Shown: positions 59,530-64,000 of the stretch, piece by piece
Position numbering within the stretch: position 1 is the first letter of the stretch
How the letters are laid out: each line of letters opens with the position of its first letter
Origin: Bryobacteraceae bacterium
GTDB lineage: Bacteria; Acidobacteriota; Terriglobia; Bryobacterales; Bryobacteraceae
Direction: 5' to 3'
Assembly (NCBI GenBank): GCA_026002855.1
Contig: BPGD01000001.1
Location: forward strand, 1,992,001 to 2,056,000
Length of the DNA: 64,000 nt
Notes under the pieces: model-generated
Databases searched by the model: none
Seen by the model: only the letters and a program-made list of their open reading frames with translations
Told to the model about the DNA's origin: nothing
Made by a program: the position numbers and the translations under genes

Positions 59530-59968
59530 GGGTTTTCCCCCTCCTTTCCTTCGCAGTTCCTGGCATCGCCGCAGGGGCGTCGCGCCGGGCACTGATGAAG
59601 TGCACCTTCACGGTAACCGGAATTGCGAAATGATACCAGCGTTTTCTTTCATGAAATGGACGCGAATTGTACCTGGTGTTTCAGGCAATTGTCGAGAAAT
59701 GGTTCTGGTACTGACGATGAATGATCTGCTCTCAACCGCGAAGGAAATCGGCTGGATCCACGGCGTGGCGATGTACAAGGCCTTTATTTCTGGTCTCTTG
59801 TAAGGACATTCATGGGGCGTTGAAAAATCGGCTCCGTGGTTCTAGTACCAGCTCCGGGCCGCCGCCAGCGGACCGCGCCGCGTACCAATAGGCCCGGAAC
59901 TTTGCGCCGTTGATCGAAAAAAGCCAGCAGGAAAAAATGGGGCGTGATCGCGTGAAGGAGGGGAGGAA
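59530..59968. other. 439-base region between divergent PEP-CTERM genes
   Basis: No convincing gene is seen. A TATCAT hexamer at 59635-59630 (minus strand) is a candidate -10 for the left gene. TTGAAA (59820-59825), 17 bases, TAGTAC (59843-59848) is a weak plus-strand promoter candidate for the right gene. The A-rich GAAAAAAGCC and GGAAAAAATGG runs near 59917-59940 stand out against the GC-rich background. Confidence 0.35.
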
Positions 59969-60649
59969 ATGGTCTCCGGCAAGATTGCGCTCCGAGGGGT
60001 GCTGGCGCTGACACTGCTGTTCGCCGTTACCGCGCTGGGCACACCCGTTTACAACACGCCCGTGGATTCCGGCTCCTGGACCGGTTCCCGCACGGTCGGC
60101 TCCGGGCTGGGCAGCCTGAACGGCTCGAAGTTTCCGAACGGATCAGGCATCTCGTGGGTCATCACCGACAACGGCAACGGTACGCTCACCTACACCTACA
60201 GCTTCTTCGGAGCCACGGGTGGCCCGCTCGAACTCTCCCACTTCATCCTGGAACTCAGCCCGGGGTGCATTGTGGAGGGCCAGTCGAATTGCGTGAGCGG
60301 CTACGAGGGGGATGTTGAGTTCAACTCCCAATGGGATAACTCGATCGGGAATTCGAATCCGGGCATGCCGGCGCCGATTTACGGAGTGAAATTCGACGAC
60401 GCGCTGTCCTCCTATTCCTTCATCTCCAACCGCCTGCCCGTCTGGGGCAACTTCTACGCCAAGAAGGGGCAGGACGGCATGTGGAATCTTGGCCTCACCG
60501 GGGACTCTGCCTATCTGGAAAACACGCTTTACTACGTCCCGCGGCCCGACACGGACGCGCAAATCCCGCCCGAGATTCCCGAACCCGGCACGCTCACGCT
60601 GTTGGGGCTCGGCTTGGCGGCTGTTGGGCTGCGGCGCGCGCGGCGCTGA
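59969..60649 (+). CDS. PEP-CTERM protein of unknown function
   Basis: The 226-residue protein has a signal peptide (GKIALRGVLALTLLFAVTALG), a Gly/Ser/Asn-rich beta domain, and a C-terminal sorting signal: PEIPEPGTLTLLGLGLAAVGLRRARR. It is divergent from a second PEP-CTERM gene. The Shine-Dalgarno (GGAGGGGAGG) is strong. A perfect terminator hairpin follows 43 bases after the stop. Confidence 0.9.
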   Translation: MVSGKIALRGVLALTLLFAVTALGTPVYNTPVDSGSWTGSRTVGSGLGSLNGSKFPNGSGISWVITDNGNGTLTYTYSFFGATGGPLELSHFILELSPGCIVEGQSNCVSGYEGDVEFNSQWDNSIGNSNPGMPAPIYGVKFDDALSSYSFISNRLPVWGNFYAKKGQDGMWNLGLTGDSAYLENTLYYVPRPDTDAQIPPEIPEPGTLTLLGLGLAAVGLRRARR

Positions 60650-60691
60650 AAATCCGTCCTCAACAGTAGAAACACGACCCGATTTTTTCCG

Positions 60692-60716
60692 GAGGCTGGC
60701 CGCGGAGGCCAGCCTC
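60692..60716 (+). terminator. Strong terminator after the second PEP-CTERM gene
   Basis: GAGGCTGGCC (60692-60701), a 5-base loop, GGCCAGCCTC (60707-60716): ten perfect base pairs, then TTCTGTCT. Confidence 0.8.
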
Positions 60717-61151
60717 TTCTGTCTCCGTGCTTTTGTGCCGAACGGCCGGTTCGCCGAAATGCAAACCCGTTTCCCCGGATGACCCATCATGCTTCTGTCC
60801 GCCATCAGCAGGATCCAGGAGGTGCATTGCCCGGCACTGCGCGCCCTGCCCGTGCGCTTCTGAGCTGCGGCTGGAGTTCGCTCGCCCGGGACGACCAGCG
60901 CTGCGACTGAAGCTCAGCCGAAGAGGAGGCAAAAGGAGATGATGTTTGCGGCGTAGCCGCGCCCGCAGGCCATGCTGACCCGGGTCGTACCGCTCGTTCC
61001 GGCAGCGCCTCGTGATGTTTCACTTGGGGCTCGGGACGGCGTGATTTTCGAGGGGCGACGCGCGGCTCCCGCCTGGCGCACCAGGAAGGTCGATTCCGGC
61101 TGGCTGGCGTTAGCAGGGGGGCGGAGTGCCGCGTCGCACTTCGAAACTCCC

Positions 61152-61182
61152 TTGACTCGATTCTTGTCCCTTGTGTTACGAT
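61152..61182 (+). promoter_or_regulatory. Candidate promoter of the TonB-receptor leader
   Basis: TTGACT (61152-61157) and TACGAT (61177-61182) are 19 bases apart, longer than ideal. A start near 61190 would begin right at the first hairpin of the leader. Confidence 0.45.
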
Positions 61183-61192
61183 TGTCACAGCA

Positions 61193-61315
61193 ATGCCCCA
61201 CCGGGGCATGGGAGATTGTTCTTTTCATGAGGCGATCCTCAGGACGGTTCGCGGAAGACTGCGAGCCCGAGGGTTGGTGCTTGGTGGCTGCGCGGTTGGG
61301 TCTACCCTCGTGGGC
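61193..61315 (+). other. Structured 5' leader with two inverted repeats
   Basis: ATGCCCC (61193-61199), ACC, GGGGCAT (61203-61209) is a perfect 7-bp hairpin directly after the candidate transcription start. GCCCGAGGGT (61265-61274) can pair with ACCCTCGTGGGC (61304-61315), with a small bulge. The leader then runs a further 200 bases to the receptor gene start. I see no known riboswitch signature. Confidence 0.4.
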
Positions 61316-61519
61316 CAGGCACCATGGCGAGGAAGGTGTATCTGCACCGGCCTCTTCGCCCCTGGCGCCTCTTTCTCCCAGCTCCCGCCTGTGTCCACAG
61401 GCAGCCCGATCCCTATTGCCCGCCATGCCTCTCCATGGGAATCCTCTACTCATGGGACAACAGGGCGAAGGGTACAGACCCGACGGATTTTCAAATCACC
61501 CAGGGAGGGATTTGTGACT

Positions 61520-64000
61520 ATGAATTTCGCATCCAGCTTCAGGGGCGCCACGGGACGATGACTCGTGTTCGTGGTTCTTCTCGTATTGTGCACTACGTTT
61601 GCCGCCGCGCAGGAGACTACCGGCAGCATCCAGGGCGTCGTCACCGACCCGAGCGGCGCCGCCATCCCGAATGCCACCGTGGAAATCAGCGGCGGCCCGC
61701 TTCCGCGGCCGATCACGCTGCAAACCGACTCCACCGGCCAGTTCCTGCAACAGCAGCTCCCGGTCGGCATGTACACGGTGACCGTGTCAGCGCAGGGCTT
61801 TTCCACCGTGCGCAAGACCGATACCCCCGTCGTGCTCGGCCGCGCCACGCGCGTCGACTTCCGTCTGGAAGTCGGAAAAGTCACCGAGAGCGTCGTCGTC
61901 ACGGCCGAAGCGGTGCTGGTCGACACCACCTCTTCCAGCTCCGCCATCAACGTCGACAAGTCCTTCTTCGACCTGATTCCCAAAGGCCGCAGCTTCTATG
62001 ATCTGATCAACATCGCCCCCGGCGCCCGCAACGAAGGCAAGGCGGGCGGCTTCCAGGTGGACGGAGCTTCCGGTTCGGAAAACGCCTACTTCTTGGATGG
62101 CATGGAGGTTACCAACATCCAGACTGGCGTGCTCTCCGGCCAGAACCGCATCCCGGTCGAAATGGTCCAGCAGGTTCAGGTGAAGAACGGCGTCATGGAC
62201 GCCCAGTACGGCGGCGCCATGGGCGGCGTCGTCAACGCCGTCGTCCGCAGCGGCACCAACGAGTGGCACGGCCAGGCCGGCTTCTATTTCAACAACGACA
62301 CCATGCAGGCGCGGCCCCGGCCCACACTCGAAATGGATCCCACTGACGACTCGCGCACCCGCGTGCGCTACTTCCAGAACAAACTGGACAACTACAGCAC
62401 CTGGAATCCGGTGTTCAACATCGGCGGTCCCATCCTGAAGAACAAACTCTTCTATTTCGGCGGCTTCATGCCGAGCCTGACCACCACGGACCGCACCGTC
62501 ACCTTCCTGTCCAACGGCCAGACCGGCACCTACACGCGCAAGGACCGGCAGCATTATGCCGCCAACAAGCTGGACTTCGCTCCGTTCAGCAAGCTGCGCA
62601 TGAACATGAGCTGGGTCTGGAACCCGAACTACGTCCGGGGCTACCTCCCGGCCCAACAGGGCACCGATTCTCCGAACCGTGATTGGGCCGGCCTGGGCAA
62701 CTACACCGCCGGCCAGATCCTGTCCGGCCAGGCGGACTTCCTCGCCACCAGCAAGCTGATCCTCAGCTTCCGTGGCGGCTACCAGTTCACCAATTACACA
62801 AACCGCTACGCCCAGTCGAGCACGACGTTCATTTACAGCACTTCGAACCTGATGTATCCGAACCTGCCGCCGGAGGTCCGGCTCACCTCCACCGGCTGGG
62901 TCCAGCAGGGCACGGCCCGCACGGATTACGACGTCTACCGCCGTACGAACCTGAATGCCGATGGCAGCTACCTGCTGAACCTCGGCGGTCAGCACAACAT
63001 CAAGGCCGGCTGGCAGTACAACAAGCTCGAAAACGACGTCAAGGCGCTCAGCTATCCGACGGGCTACTACCGCTTCTACTGGAACCAGTCCTGGCCCTGC
63101 ATCACCAACCAGTGCGACAGCGTCCCGGCGCAGTACAAGGTCCCCGGCACCAACCGCGTGCGCGGCACCTATGGCTACTACCGCTGGCTGACGTTCGGCA
63201 CCTACGGTTATGCGTCCAGCAACAACCACGCCATCTTCTTCCAGGACAACTGGCGCGTGAACAAGCACCTCACCCTGAACCTCGGCCTGCGCACCGAGCG
63301 CGAGTTCCTGCCGAGCTATGAGAAGGAGGGCATTGCCGCCGCTCCGCCGATCAAGTTCACCTGGGGCGACAAGATCAGCCCGCGCATCGGCGGCGCCTTC
63401 GACCCGAAGGGCGACGGTAAGATGCGCTTCTACGCTTCCTGGGGCTACTTCTACGACATGATGAAGTACGAAATGCCCCGTGGCAGCTTCGGCGGCGACA
63501 TCTACCTTACCTCCTACCACGCACTGGATGATCCCAACGTCTTCACCACCATGCGCACCTACGGCTACCCGTCCGATCCGCGCAAGCTGCCGGGCCAGTT
63601 CTTCGAGCTGGTCGACTGGCGCATTCCGTCCAACGACCCCAATTCGTGCGAGAAGAACCACCTGCCATGCAAGGGTCAGACGATTGAGCCGAACCTGAAA
63701 CCGATGAAGCAGCGGATGTTCGACCTCGGCTTCGACTACAGCCTGAACCCGACGCTGGTCGCCTCCATCCGCTACACCAACCGTCGCCTCATCCGGACCA
63801 TCGAGGACGTCGGCATCCTCGGCGAGGGCGGCGAGGTCTACTTCATCGCCAACCCGGGCTACGGCATCACCGCGGATCGCTCGTTCTGGGCGGCCGGCTA
63901 CCCGCTGACGCCCAAGGCGAAGCGCGAGTATGACGCCATCGAGTTCCGTCTGGACAAGCGCTTCTCGAGGAACTACCAGTATTCGCTCAGCTACACCTGG
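61520..64000 (+). CDS. Oar-like TonB-dependent receptor, 3'-partial, with in-frame TGA in the signal peptide
   Basis: The gene runs off the right edge. From ATG 61520 (after GGGAGGGA) it reads MNFASSFRGATGR, then TGA at 61559-61561, then LVFVVLLVLCTTFAAAQ in the same frame; together these form one complete signal peptide. Then come a carboxypeptidase-regulatory domain (ETTGSIQGVVTDPSGA, VGMYTVTVSAQGF), the plug (VDGASGSENAYFLDGMEV) and beta-barrel strands (RFYASWGYFYDMMKYE). Such proteins import oligosaccharides or other large nutrients in acidobacteria. Without read-through, translation could restart at GTG 61565, but that start lacks the basic n-region. The most economical explanation is a TGG-to-TGA change or a sequence error; the rest of the frame is intact over 2.4 kb. 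Confidence 0.85.

Larger units (their letters stand above)
60650..61519 (+). other. 870-base region: terminator, inverted repeats, promoter and leader
   Basis: No long gene is convincing. It contains the terminator at 60692-60716, an inverted repeat with arms CTGAGCT (60860-60866) and AGCTCAG (60911-60917) with inner GCTGG/CCAGC, and a very strong Shine-Dalgarno pair before a five-codon frame (60939-60956, MMFAA). A promoter-like pair at 61152-61182 is followed by the structured leader of the TonB-receptor gene. Confidence 0.5.

Noticed and set aside
61190-61519. Cobalamin riboswitch upstream of a TonB receptor
   Set aside because: The location invited the check, but I could not find the conserved cobalamin core boxes.
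61193-61558. Open frame from ATG 61193 running into the receptor start
   Set aside because: It is in the receptor frame but its translation is Arg/Gly/Ser-rich and not protein-like, and the ATG is part of the leader hairpin. The Shine-Dalgarno-supported start is at 61520.

Overview
The window is a GC-rich chromosomal stretch with dense, mostly short-spaced genes. Several features together point to an acidobacterium of the Bryobacterales/Solibacter type: an Oar-like TonB-dependent receptor with an N-terminal carboxypeptidase-regulatory domain, two PEP-CTERM proteins, secreted amidohydrolases in tandem, a Tat-exported Gfo/Idh oxidoreductase, and a heparinase/epimerase/DHDPS-type operon. This placement is an inference from gene content; no rRNA or marker phylogeny is available here. 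I found no tRNA, rRNA, CRISPR array, insertion sequence or prophage.

Layout. 1-4.6 kb: the end of a probable metallo-hydrolase, a haem-binding CxxCH protein, an YggX-type Fe(II) trafficking protein, a BNR sialidase-like protein, an alkaline phosphatase and a ROK fructokinase. 4.9-10.9 kb (minus): an F-type ATP synthase operon with two b-type subunits, delta, alpha, gamma, beta and epsilon, but no a or c subunit, behind a good sigma70-type promoter. 11-20.6 kb: a Gfo/Idh oxidoreductase, then NfeD, a band-7/SPFH protein, a CYTH protein, and a MoxR-DUF58-BatA/VWA set in which the last gene is a 1413-residue fusion. 20.6-25 kb: two TPR proteins flanking a zinc-ribbon protein with a long disordered tail. 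25-29.9 kb: an RNA methyltransferase, trpS, an MFS exporter, an unknown anchored protein and a small P-loop kinase. 30-33.9 kb: heparinase-like protein, epimerase and DHDPS-family protein, probably for an acidic sugar. 33.9-34.8 kb: an MqsR/MqsA-like toxin-antitoxin pair. 34.9-42 kb: glutamate synthase gltB-gltD with a divergent LysR regulator. 42-45.5 kb (minus): trxA, and purM-purN-glgA. 45.6-49.7 kb: three exported amidohydrolase-fold proteins, two of them lacking the metal-binding HxH motif. 50.3-56.6 kb: M1 peptidase, family-5 uracil-DNA glycosylase, a TenA protein with a signal peptide, a purine permease and an exported nucleoside phosphorylase-fold protein. 56.6-60.6 kb: a glycosidase-like protein and two PEP-CTERM proteins. 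61.2-64 kb: a structured leader and the start of a TonB-dependent receptor that runs off the right edge.

Two signals stand out. First, at least nine genes have a TANNNT hexamer ending 6 (once 7) bases before the start codon, with no Shine-Dalgarno sequence. This is what leaderless transcripts would look like, whereas genes inside operons carry ordinary Shine-Dalgarno sequences. Second, the TonB-dependent receptor at the right end has an in-frame TGA inside an otherwise complete signal peptide, behind a roughly 330-base leader with strong inverted repeats.
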